From Stomoxys calcitrans (taxonomy: Eukaryota > Arthropoda > Insecta > Diptera > Muscidae): a stretch of DNA of 64,000 bases. The DNA lies in assembly GCF_963082655.1 (NCBI RefSeq), contig NC_081556.1, forward strand, positions 1,984,001 through 2,048,000. The letters run 5' to 3'. The translations under genes were made by a program, and so were the position numbers. Each line of letters starts with the position of its first letter. The first letter of the stretch is position 1. Below the pieces are notes generated by a model that was not told where the DNA came from, ran no database searches, and saw only the letters and a list, made by a program, of their open reading frames with translations. Shown here in pieces: positions 34,791-45,794 of this stretch.

Positions 34791-35380
34791 AATCTCATTA
34801 TTATAAGACATTTTGTTACAATAAAAAAAATGTTTTAAAAATTTCTTTTTATATAGAAAATTTGGTCAAAATTTTATTTTTATATAAATTTTTTTTTTTT
34901 TTTTTTATAGGAATTCCGTCAAGATTGCATTTCTATAGGAAATTTTACAATAAATTAGTTTTAAAGGAAATTTTAACAAAATTTAATTTTTATGGGAAAA
35001 TAATAGAAATTTTGCCAACCTTTCTTTAAAATTTTTTTTTTTTTAAATTTTTGAATTCTATCAAAAAATGTTGTCGAAATTTAATTTCTATAACAAAATT
35101 TTAAAAACTTTTTTAATGGGAAATTTTTGTCAAAATTTAATTTTGACGGGTAATTTCGTAAAAATATCATTTAAATAGAAAATTTAAATGACATTTCTAT
35201 GGGAAATTTCATCACAATACTGTTTTAATAGGAAATTTTATCAATATTCCACATCATTTTGTTTTATTACATTGTTTAAAAATATTTTATAAAAATTTAA
35301 TTTTTTTATAAAATTTTGTTTGAAAAAAAAAAAAATTTTTTTTTTTTGGGAAATTTTGTCAACTTTTCCAGCATTGTAGC
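34791..35380. repeat. degenerate AT-rich tandem repeat
   Basis: Imperfect units of roughly 30-40 bp follow the pattern 'aggaaattttgtcaaaattt' then 'aatttttat'. Similar stretches occur at 31.98-32.07, 39.1-39.35, 45.54-45.79 and 47.76-48.1 kb. The periodicity is irregular. Confidence 0.65.
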
Positions 35381-37368
35381 TTTCGGTGCACCCCAATTTG
35401 CATGTAAACACGTAATTAGAATATGAAACTACAATTTGTTAATAATGAATGGCTAATTAAAAACAACTACTGCTCAAATATAATAACAATAAAAATCTTT
35501 GCATGGCAAAAAGGGGCCAAAGAGAGTGAAATTATTGTTTGTTTACGCTAGGCATGAACATATTCACGCTCAAATGATGAAGTCGAAAGCACAAAATTAT
35601 CCTCGTTATTACTCGTATTGCCAGCCAGAATTGTGCGCTGCGCAGCATATTCTTTCAACATCAATGGCAATTTTGTTGTTTTTGCACATAACAACACGAA
35701 CTTTGGCCATAAAACGTTTTTTAATACGATTTTGTGTTCAATGCTTCTCAGTTCAATAGCTGGGACACAGCAGCACCATCGTTTACTAGAAATGAACACA
35801 CAAAGGAACAAACACAGTGTTGCCGTATTTTAATAGAATCCCTCCTAGCATAAGCAGAAGCAAGCAGCGGCAACATTACAATAAAACGGGTCGGAGTAAT
35901 TAAGAGAAAAAATTATTAGCGCTGTCGCCAATAAGGCTTCGCAGCAACCGCGGTGCTATTGCTAAGCGACAACAGCGAGACATGAATGAATGAATGAACG
36001 CACATCGTTTTCGTCTGTGCACATTAGTAAGGCGCAAAACGTAAACAACGTAAAAATCAAAACAAAATACAAACGCCACCAATGACACCAACAACAACAA
36101 ACAAATTGGCATACATGCTTAACCATAATAAACCGGCAACCACACACCACGATCCGAATACGAACGATCACATGTAACGATTGTGAATTGTGAGAACGAG
36201 GTGGGGGTATAAATTATGATAATTTGGTTATCACGGGAGAGAGAGAATGAGGTAGAGGGAGACTTTTGTAGATTGTTTTCAGTGATGACTTAGGCAAAGG
36301 ATACCAAAAATCAAAGTCTACAAGGGAAATCTTCTTGAAAATGCACCTCAACTTATAGGTTATGGAGAATTGCTAGATTTAAAGTTAGGTTAATACAAGG
36401 GGAAGGTGTATATAGTCAAATACTTTTGATTTCATTCAAAAAAAAAATACTAGAATTACACCACCTTGTCCCTTGGCACGTCTTTTTGACGGTAACTGCA
36501 AATTCTTATTTATTGGGAATCTGCTTAAAGTTTTTTTTAATAAAATGTGTAAGAAAAATATTTTTTAGCATCTCCACATTTTCTGAATTTATAGTAACCC
36601 CACGAAAAAAAAAAACCATTCGCCACTTTGGCCATTGTGGTAGTGGTGGCGAACATTTTCACTATTTGTCGGCCATAAAAAATGATCAGCAACAACAAAT
36701 TTAACGCACAAAATCAGGCGGCAATAACAACACTTGCCGACTGACGCAGCAGTCGCTTCAAAAACCACTTACTTAGTGTTCTGGTTACCATTCCTTGTGC
36801 TTCCTCCAGGGAGTGTAGTGGAGTGGCGAGTAGTTTGCACTAAATGCCGAATTAAGTCGTAAAATTCAAATTTACGATTTGTTTACGTAGCCACACAAAA
36901 TCGTTGCTCCTCTATTGCAGCAAACGAGGGCAAATGGCCATTTTTTTTTTTTGGTGGACCGGGGAACGTGAAGTTGCCAAGCATTGCTCTCAACATCTCC
37001 TCCCTCAATCATCTCAAATAATGTGCAAATCTGCCAAGGGAGGAACTGTGACAAACCATGTCTTGGCCATAAGAACATGTAAATTTTACATGCACCCCAC
37101 TCTTCCACTGGCTTTGACAACGATTTTTTTCTCTCACTGCTACTCGATGGTCACACAGCGGCGGCCTGTTTGTTTTATATTTGGCGAAAATGCATTTTCC
37201 TTCTGAGAACTCTGGGATCCAATGTGAAATATCACGTTTCTCGGAATTGTTTACATTTGTTGAGTGATTTGATTTTTATGAGCCAAAGTAGTCGCGCTAG
37301 TGCTCTTGGGCAAATGTAAACAAATTTTGTAGCTATGCCATAACGCACTCCCATGAAAACAAAAAACC
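35381..37368. other. single-copy non-coding DNA
   Basis: It contains a 'gaatgaatgaatgaacg' tract near 35983, a GAGA-type stretch near 36235-36260 and A or T runs. Open frames of 60-100 codons exist on both strands without support. No gene is called. Confidence 0.5.
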
Positions 37369-37371
37369 AAA

Positions 37372-38825
37372 AAACAAGTAATAAGGCATTAAGTTCGGCC
37401 GGGCCGAACTTTGGATACCCACCACCTCGGGTATATATGTAAACCCCCTTTCGTCACAGTCCGGTGAAAATGGATAACGGCACGGACATTGAGTGGTCAA
37501 TATAAGTCACTGTTAAATTTTGTAGGACAAACTATTGGTCTTTTTAACAGTCATATCCAAATATAAACCAATCTGAACAATAAAGGACACGGACGTCGGA
37601 AAGCCTAACAGATGTCACTGTGTCAAATTTCAACGAAGTCGGATAATAAAAACGCTTCCAAATTGGAAGATCGGTCTATGTAACGATAATATCTATATCT
37701 GATCTGACTCATATGTTGATCGGATGTCGGGAGGCTTAAACCAATTCACTATTTAAAATTTTGACGAAATCGGGTAATAAATAAAGCTTTTATGAGCTTC
37801 AGACCCCTTATCTGTAGGTCGATATATATGGCAGCTATATCTAAATATAGTCCGATCTGAACCATATTTGGGTCAGATGGCGGGTGACTTAAAGCAACTC
37901 ACTGATTAAAATTTCAGCAAAATTGGGTAATAAATGCAGCTTTAATGGGTTCCAGACCCTTAAACGGCAGATCGGTCTATATGGCAGCTATATCTTAACA
38001 TATTTGGGGCGGATGTCGGGCAGCTTAAACCACTGACTGTTTCAATTTTCAGCGAAATCGGATAAAAACTAAAGCTTTATCTATTTCTCTTTAAGCTATA
38101 TCTAAATATAGTCCGATCTGAACCATATTTTGGTCCTATATTGGGAGGCCTAAAGCTACTCATTCTTTCAAATTTCAGCGAAATCGGTTAAAAAATAAAG
38201 CTTTTATTAGCTTCAGACCTTTTATCGGGAGATCGGTCTATATGGCAGCTATATCCAAGTATAGTCCGATCTGAACTATAATCAGGTCCGATGTCAAGAG
38301 GCTTAAAATAACCCACTGTTTTAAATTTAAGCGAAATCGGGTAACAAATAAAGCTTTTATGGGCTTCAGACCCTTTATCGGCAGATCGGTCTATATGGCA
38401 GCTATATCCAAATATAGTCCGATCTGAACTATATTTAGGTCAGTTATCGGGAAGCCTTGAACTACTCATTGTTTTAAATTTCAGTGAAATCGGATAAAAA
38501 ATAAAGCATTTTGGGCGTTAGACCCTTTATCGGTAGATCGGTCTATATAGCAGCTATATCCAAATTTGGTCCGGTTTGGCCCGTTCAAGAACATAACCAG
38601 CGTGCGTATCTGTGCCAAATTTCAGCTCAATATCTCAATTTTCGAAGGTTATAGAGTGATTACAACAGACGGAGGGACAGACACATGGGCATAGTTAAAT
38701 CGTCTTAGAATTTTACGACGGTTCGAAATATATATACTTTGTAGGATCGGAAATTGATATTTCGAGGTGTTGCAAACGGAATGACTAAATGAATATACCC
38801 CCTATCCTACGGTGGTGGATAGGGA
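37372..38825 (-). repeat. family A element, both ends present
   Basis: The tail has the perfect palindrome at 37393-37409 and 'ggatacccaccacctcggg'. The array has about seven monomers with 'gatcggtctatatggcagct'. The head is the complement of CCTATCC-loop-GGATAGG followed by GGGTATATTC. It includes the complement of 'catgtctgtccctccgtctg' near 38665-38690. A complete element in reverse orientation. Confidence 0.88.
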
Positions 38826-39345
38826 ACATGGCAACTCAAGAGAACATGGTGGTGACACATCGTTAAAATTTGTTCTACAAACGACTACACCACTGTAGAC
38901 GACGCCATAAGCAATTTTGGCCCATAATTCCAACGAAAATCTCGGTAATCCTTGGCTAAATGATTTTTAGCCATCCATAGATTAATTAATTTTGTCTCAA
39001 CATTTCATGAGACAAATATGCGATCAAAAAACGGATATAAACGCAAAGTTTGTCTGATTACCATTTTCATTGAGTTTAAGACTAATTATTTATATTTTTT
39101 TGAAAATTGGTCACAATTAAATTAAACAAAATAAGATTTTAAAAACAAATTTAGCCACAATAAAATTTGTAATGAAAAATTTTGTCACAACTAAATTTTC
39201 ATAAAAAATGTAAATGAAAAATTTTCCAATATTACATTTTTTATAGGAAAATTTTAGAAAATTTAGTTTTCATGAAAATAGACGTCATAATTTAGTTTTC
39301 ATAGAATACTTTGTACAAAATAAATTTCAAGAAAAAATTTCTTTC
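38826..39345. other. AT-rich non-coding DNA
   Basis: The second half is the degenerate 'aaaattttgtcacaa' type of repeat. No gene is seen. Confidence 0.45.
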
Positions 39346-39708
39346 TAATTTTCAAATTTGGGCGGGCCCTCCCCCTTACCCTAATTTTCACAAACGCCAG
39401 ATCTCGGAGATGAGTGGTGCGATTTAAGCGACATTTTGTATGCTTTCTTATAATATCCTAAAAACAAAAATATGGTATCCAAATTTCGGATGGGAACCTA
39501 CCGAAGGTGGACGCCCCACCCCCAAAATCTACCAAATATATATATGGACCACTCATGACAATATGGGACTCAAATGAAAGGTGTTTAAGATTAGAAAACG
39601 TATTGCAAAATCATATCACAAAGCTACCACATGGGATCAAATATTTTCAAGCCAACCATCCACAGTTGGATCAACCCAAAAATTCACACGCTCTTCCTAT
39701 GCAAATTA
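39346..39708 (-). repeat. family C fragment
   Basis: 'ggcgggccctcccccttacc', 'gccagatctcggagatgag' and 'caatatgggactcaaatgaa' match family C in reverse orientation. The part after about 39610 is diverged. Confidence 0.7.
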
Positions 39709-40007
39709 CAAATTTGCACATGAACATTCCACTGGGGCAAACTTCTCACATATCACTGAGTGCTGTCCGATTCAATTTTTAACCTCAATGATAAGGGGCC
39801 TCCTTTCTATAGCCGAGTCCGAACGGAGTGACGCAGTGCGACACCTCGTTGGGGAGAAGTTTTAACATGACATAGTACCTCACAAATGTCGCCAGGAAGG
39901 ATAACCACGGCGGATTTTTTTTTTCTGATGCTCTCGCCAAGATTCGAACCCAGGCGTTCAGCGTCATAGAGCGGACATGCTAACCTATGCTATACGGTGG
40001 CCTCCAC
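39709..40007 (-). mobile_element. tRNA-derived SINE
   Basis: In reverse order it has the tail ('aaatttgcacatgaacattc'), body ('gataaggggcctcctttcta') and head ('gattcgaacccaggcgttca' then 'gcggacatgctaacc'). The B box is intact; the A box is slightly changed. It sits between two family C fragments, which it may have split. Confidence 0.88.
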
Positions 40008-41150
40008 ACGTTCTTCCTATGTCAACCCAAATTGGAAAGCAAAATTTTTACTCTAATACAAAAGACCTTTTATTGCAGTCCTATTTTGTCTTGAGTAATT
40101 CAGTCGCCAGAATTTTGTCTTAAATGTGGATATCAAATTCTAGAATTAGAATAGACTATTCAATTGAGTACCATATATTCCCGTTCGGCCAACATGTATG
40201 TTTAGGGACGGGTCCACAGACACTTGTCAAAGACCTTTTGTTCCTAATGTTAACATCAGATTCATACTCTACTGTCAAAGACCTTTTATTCAAGTCCCAT
40301 ATTATCCCGTAGTCTTCTTCTTAAGACATTGCATTTCCTATCTATTTTGTGTCGATGAGCATATATCCCCGTTTTGTTGGTTTTTGGGGGGTGGGGCGGA
40401 CTCCAAGAAACCCTAGGACCAAAATTTTTTATATGAGTTAATTCTCATACTTCCAAATACCTTTAATTTGATATCTATATTATCTAATCGCTAAATATGA
40501 CCTGTTCAGGGGTTTTGGCGGTGGGGTGGCACCCAATTACCTGAGCCTAAAATTGTATATCAGATTCGTACTCTACTTCCATCTACCTTTCATATGATAC
40601 CCATATTGCTCTAATCGGTCAGTATGTAATTTTCTAGGGTTTTTTGGGGGTGAGTCAGACTCCCCGACACTTGGGCCCAAATTTGTATATCAAATTTCTA
40701 CTCTTACCCCAAAAAACCTTTGAACCAAAATTTTTTATATGTGATAATTGTAATACTTCCAAACACCTTTAATTTGATATCCATATCGTCGAGTAATATC
40801 GGTGGATATGACCGGTTGGTTGGTTTTTTGGGGATTAGGTGACCCCCAGATACCTGAGCGTAAAATTGTATATTAGATTCGTACTCTACTTCCAACTACC
40901 TTTCATATGATACCCTCATTGCCCCAATCGGTAACCAAGTCCGATTGAGTGGGTTTAAGGTTGGGGTGTGCCCCCTGGTTATTTGACCCCAAAAGTTTAA
41001 ATACGAAATTTTGACCAAATCGCTAGACCCATGGGGAGTGGTGGTAAGAGGGAGGAGCCGCGCCCCCCTTCCAATATCAAAAAAGTAAGTACCCTATTTC
41101 ACTCTTCCATCAGTGAAAATTTCAAGAAAATAGGTTCCGAACAAACAATA
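40008..41150 (+). repeat. family C element
   Basis: About seven blocks carry 'ttcgtactctacttcc', 'cctttcatatgatacc' and 'ggtttttggggggtgg'. It ends near 'ccgaacaaacaatacg', a decayed 3' end, and leads into a family B head. Confidence 0.8.
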
Positions 41151-41157
41151 CGCAACA

Positions 41158-41700
41158 CTTTCACTATACCCTCATCCAAAAGATGGGAGTATACTAAATT
41201 CGCCATTCCGTTTGTAACACATCGCAATATTCATTTGAGACCCATCAAAGTATATAGTCTGGGTTTTCTAAGTCTAAGCTATAACCGTCCGTCTGTCCAT
41301 CCGTCCGTCCGTCTGTCCATCCGTCCGTCCCTCCGTCTGTCCATCCGTCCATACGTTTGCCCATCCATCCGTCCCCCTGCCCATCCATCCCTCCCCCTGT
41401 CCATCCGTTCGTCCGTCTGTCTGAAGCAATTTCAATTAAAAAAATTATTGATTCAATTAACTTTTTAATTGAAAACACCTTTAATTAAAATTAAAATTTT
41501 AATTAAAAATATTCTAGTGATACAATATTTTTTGCGTTTAGCCATGTCCGTCTGTCTTTCCGTCCATCCATCCGTCTGTCGAAAGCACTCTAGCTTTCGA
41601 AGAAATAAAACTAGGCGCTCGAAATCTTGAACAAATACTTTCTATTAGTGTAGGTCAGTTATGATTGTAAATGGGCCATATCGGTTTATGTTTTGTTTCT
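41158..41700 (+). repeat. family B head with an internal insertion
   Basis: The head hairpin region ('tataccctcatcc', loop, 'gatgggagtatac') is followed by 'cattccgtttgtaacac'. The usual 'gtccgtctgtc' segment is expanded (separate entry), interrupted by ~100 bp of AT-rich DNA (41430-41535), then repeated before 'gaaagcactctagctttcg' and the first monomer. It stops near 41700. Confidence 0.78.
41284..41424 (+). repeat. CCGT/CCAT minisatellite
   Basis: About 35 tetranucleotides of the types CCGT, CTGT, CCAT and CCCT follow one another. It is an expansion of the short 'gtccgtctgtc' motif that other family A and B copies carry once. Confidence 0.9.
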
Positions 41701-42180
41701 TTACATGATAAAGATATAAGCCCATCGCATATTGCAAAATACTGCATCCTCTTCCCTACTTCTTTAAACTGTTCACCAACTATTTCGTTCATTGAGTGCA
41801 TAGTATAGCCACACAATTAGTTACTTTGACTGAGCAGAATTATTTATAACCGGCTATCTTTTTAATTTTCACTTCTATGTTTGAATACAATAAGTGACAC
41901 TCACCCACCTTCTGCATACGACCTATAGTGTGGTTACAAAATTTATTGTCTTGTTGTGTAGGCTACCAATAGATATATATACAAACAACAACAAAAAAGC
42001 AAATGCCACTCAAAGCCGAGTCTTTAGAAATTGTCTGACCAATATGCCGAGTAGGACCGCGCACATCACACTCCACCGTCACCTACTATAAATAGTGGTA
42101 CTCTTTCTCTCGCACGTCCAGCAGTTGTTTATCTTACTCTCAACACTTATACTCCCACCCATGGTTATGCATTCACACTA
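41701..42180. other. single-copy non-coding DNA
   Basis: No gene is recognised. It separates a repeat cluster from a family D element on the 3' side of the receptor gene. Confidence 0.45.
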
Positions 42181-42426
42181 AAGTTGTCAAACTATCGTTA
42201 ATCGCAACATTCGAAATTTTCGATAGTTTTAATAATAAATATCGATAGTATCGATACGCCCTCTATAGGCGCAATTTAAAGAATACATTCAGTGTCGGAT
42301 TGCTTTTTTTTTTGTTTAGTTTTGCAAAAAATTTAACTTTTCCGATACTGTCCATGGGAAAAATATCAATCGATATTCAGTCATAAAATTAAATATCGAT
42401 AGTGCCATCGATAATTTGCCAGCTCT
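42181..42426. mobile_element. family D element, complete
   Basis: The ends are imperfect inverted repeats: 'aaagttgtcaaactatcg' on the left and the complement of AGAGCTGGCAAATTATCG on the right. The interior is AT-rich with several ATCGATA words. At 246 bp with no coding capacity it behaves like a MITE. The superfamily is not identifiable by eye. Confidence 0.72.
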
Positions 42427-42697
42427 AATTCACATCCATAATGAATGCTTTAGAAAAAAATCAACAACAATTTGCTGTGTTTATGTCTCTTTTTCTTTTA
42501 TTGAACATTAATTCCTCAATTTCGGATATATTGGTCGCTTCTCTGGAAAAATAGCTTTCGATTGATGCAAATTTTAAGAAAATTCATTCAGCCGTTTGGC
42601 CGTAATATGTACCACCAATCGCGTTTTATAAAACCCTAAGAAATTATTTCTCTTGCAAATTTTCCCAAAATTAATCTTCATCTACTAAGATTAAAAT

Positions 42698-42703
42698 TTT
42701 ATT
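42698..42703 (-). terminator. poly(A) signal of the receptor gene
   Basis: AATAAA on the minus strand lies 18 bp past the stop codon at 42722. This implies a very short 3' untranslated region. It is the first such hexamer after the stop. Confidence 0.7.
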
Positions 42704-42721
42704 TCTTACATCCTGCCAAGT

Positions 42722-45135
42722 TTACTTCTGAAGGATTTTCCTCCTTTTGATTGGTGTAAATCTCATATCCTTATGAATGTTATGCTCTTCCCAGGACAAA
42801 ACAATCTCCTTCACAGCTTTGGGAGGTTGTTTGTCTTTTCCCTCCTCATGTTTGCGGTGTTTTGTTCGTCTTTTCTTTTTCTTTGGCTTAGCCTGTTGCC
42901 CACACGGTTTCTGTAGACAAGGGCCAAACCTATGAAACGCCATTAGCTCGCCCACAAACAAGGCAACACTTACTCCAATGCCCAGGCTTAGTATAAAAAA
43001 AGCTCCATCCAAATGTTCCATTGTTAGGACAATGACTTTTTCTGCAAATAGCAAATCACTCGATTGTAGAGAAGCCACACTATCAGTGCTCAATAGAAAA
43101 TCGATTACCTTGAAATTCTGGCCTCATCTTGGCAATGCGGTTGAGGTAGGTGTTGTTGTAGTTGAAATCCCGATTGATTTTCTGTAAAAATCCGTAGTCC
43201 CGCATTTTGCGTATAATTGAATTGAATTCATACAGAAAGGGAAAGCCGGGCTTCATAATCATTTGCAAGGGACTGGAGAAGATGTTGTGTTTGAAAGGAT
43301 AGACATCGTAGGCCAAAGAATTCTGTAAAACATACATGCGCCTGCTCAATATGACACGTTGCCCCATCTTTACATACAGCAGATTTAGTGAGGTGGGCAC
43401 AAAATCTGAAGATTCATTGTACAAATCGAAAATCCACATGTCCTCTTCGTTTTCAAACCAATCTCGGCATTCCTCGGAACCACCTTTGAAAAACAAAGAG
43501 AGTAAGCTATAAGAATCCCTTCGACATAAGAACCCTTTTTTCTAAAGACTACCGAAAGGTATTCCTGCTTCCACAACTTCCCGCAGGTTGTCTATCTGAT
43601 GCAGATTGCCAGGATTGGAGAATACCGATATCAGCTTCGAGGTATATGTCGATGCCACATTCAGCCCATACAGGGATAAGGAAACGAAAAAGATGCGGCT
43701 GGCCATGCAAAATGGCCTCTCATTCACGGATACACACAACGAAACGGCTATGTTGTTGATGAATGTAAGCGACCATTCTCTGCTCTCAGTAGGTTCTGGC
43801 AACACTATCACAAATAGGGCCCAAGCCAACCAGCTTATCAACAACATGGCCATGAAGCACATCCAGGTGCGATTTCCAAATATCGAATACAGGGCCATCC
43901 ATGCAGGACGAGGATCGGCCAGTTTAGCAAACCAAGCATAGGAGTCCTGCAAATAACAATCGGATACCCAAAAACTGCCCACCACTTCGTTATCGGGATA
44001 AAAGCCACCTATGATGAAATCACAATCCCGATCATTTAATCTACCCAAGAGGCCACTCCAATTGCCTGCTTCGCCTTGTACACCTCGACTTTCCTTTTCG
44101 CAAGTCGCGTCGATCTGCAAAATGCAACCAAATAAAATGGCATAGCAATCCACTCCTGTGTCCCTCCGGCACAAAACTTACATTGAAATTCAGACGAGCT
44201 TTGATGAACGCTACGATCCTCATCTCCAAGCCCAATACACAATCTTTTTCCACAAATGGTGCTGCTATGGCCGCACACATGTTAAATGTGCAATTGGTCA
44301 GGCTTACGCCATCCAATAACCTCTTCAACCGAGACTGCAGCCAAACGAGACTTTTGGTCTCCAGCTTACCATCATTACAGGTGACAAAGTGGTTGATAGA
44401 TAGGGTGCGGCATGCAGAACTGTTAAAGTAGTCCAGCAGCATAAAGGAATACTCCGTGTCCGAGGTGGCGAAGAGCAAGCCCACACGATGAATGTAGAAA
44501 TCCTCCAGCATTAAATTAAATATCTCTTTGGCGGTTTCATTGACCTGCTTCCGACCTTTGATGTTGTTGTAAAGTACCAAAAAACGGGCTCCTGGATTCC
44601 AAGACAACATATGGCTGACATAGTTTTGCAAAAGCTTCCTCAGGCGGCCAATCGAATCCACAACCATGACATAGTAGTCGGCCAATATCAGCTCTCTCTG
44701 ACTCATGACCGTTCTTCGGTAAGGTACTGAATCCGAAATGATGCGCATTTGGTAGGGTTTTGTCCCATAGGCCGATCTATTTTGGCTGCTGATGGCTTCC
44801 ATTAGTTTTTTCAAAAAACCCTCCTGAATCTGGGCTGCAGGTGTGGACATTTTCTTGCCAACTGTCATAACCAGATTTGGAGATCGCGTCAAGTGCTCAC
44901 GCTTCTTAAAAAACAGGCTAGTTAGCTGATTCAAACACTCCACGCCAGGCGACCAGGTGCGTGGACCCAAGCTACTGGGCTCCTGCAGATAGATGACCAT
45001 GCGTGCAGTTTCGTTGTGTGGATTTACTATGCAGTGGCTTCCATTTAGCAGCGACATCACCATAGCCAGCATAATAACAGCAACCTTTTCAGAATTTGTC
45101 ATCCTTTGTGCTGGAAATGCTATTGTCCTCATCAT
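42722..45135 (-). CDS. ionotropic receptor (IR) family protein, 4 exons
   Basis: Exons are 45135-44182, 44114-43553, 43483-43109 and 43041-42722. Introns of 68, 69 and 67 bp have GT-AG borders (GTAAGT, GTAGTC, GTAATC donors) and phases 0, 1 and 1. They join into 736 codons. Residues 1-35 hold a signal-peptide-like segment (start at MMRTIAF, or an in-frame Met 11 codons later). A divergent N-terminal region follows, then the ligand-binding S1 half (FVEKDCVLGLEMRIVAFI through WSGLLGRL and GGFYPDNE). TM1 is near 402-423, the pore region near 437-449 and TM2 near 456-478. S2 follows, and TM3 near 644-664 after the typical MEHLDGAF motif. The glutamate-binding Arg of true receptors is absent (FWVSDCYLQDS instead), as in divergent IRs. 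The C-terminal tail is unusually Lys-rich (KPKKKKRRTKHRKH). IRs are chemosensory cation channels in sensory dendrites. I cannot assign a specific ortholog. Confidence 0.93.
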
Positions 45136-45535
45136 CTCGACCTTCGAGAGGAGACTGCATTGCTGGCCCCAATGGTGGCAAAGTTTTTACCGCTGTTTGC
45201 TTTCATTTGCCAGTGGCCTTCACAGGGGATGTCATGGTGCATGGCAAGTGCATGTTTGATTGTTGACTTAAGTTTGTGGTCTCTTCCCAACTCGTGCTGA
45301 CCGTTTGCCCAATGTTGGTAGCGGTAGGCTTGTTAACGCCGTTATTTGCCTTCGCTCAAAAATTTACATTATTTACATTGGCAGATAATTAAAGTAGTTG
45401 TTCTCTATTTCCCCCTTATCTGGCCACTGGCCTATCGGCAAGGCCGCAGGCATACACACTCGGCATGGAATGTGGCAAAATCGTGCCAATGCAGTGGATG
45501 TTGCATGGACTGATTTGTTGGCCCTTTAGTGCAGT
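45136..45535 (-). promoter_or_regulatory. upstream region of the receptor gene
   Basis: Single-copy DNA of moderate GC content lies directly 5' of the receptor start. No TATA box is evident. It must contain the promoter unless there is a further leader exon. No in-frame upstream Met extends the protein in the first ~30 bp. Confidence 0.4.
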
Positions 45536-45794
45536 TATCAAAAAGGGTTTTCTATAGAACATTTTATACATTAATTTTTCCCTTCAAAATATTTTCTTAT
45601 AAAAATGTCGCAAAGAAAATTTCAAAAAAAATGTTAAGTGTGGAAATTTTTGAGAAAAGTTCCATAAAAGAGAATTAATGCCAAAACTGTGCTATAGAAA
45701 ATTTTGACAACACTTTTCCTGTGGAAATTTTTCCCATTGACAATATTTGAAAAAAATTTTCCTATAAATGCTTTTGCAGAATTTTTCCTTTTTT
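45536..45794. repeat. degenerate AT-rich repeat
   Basis: 'ataaaaatgtcgc', 'gaaatttttgagaaaagttcc' type phrases recur irregularly, as at 34.8 kb. It separates the receptor gene from a family A element. Confidence 0.55.

Noticed and set aside
43606..43941. Plus-strand frames inside the receptor gene
   Set aside because: Shadows of receptor exon 2 on the opposite strand.
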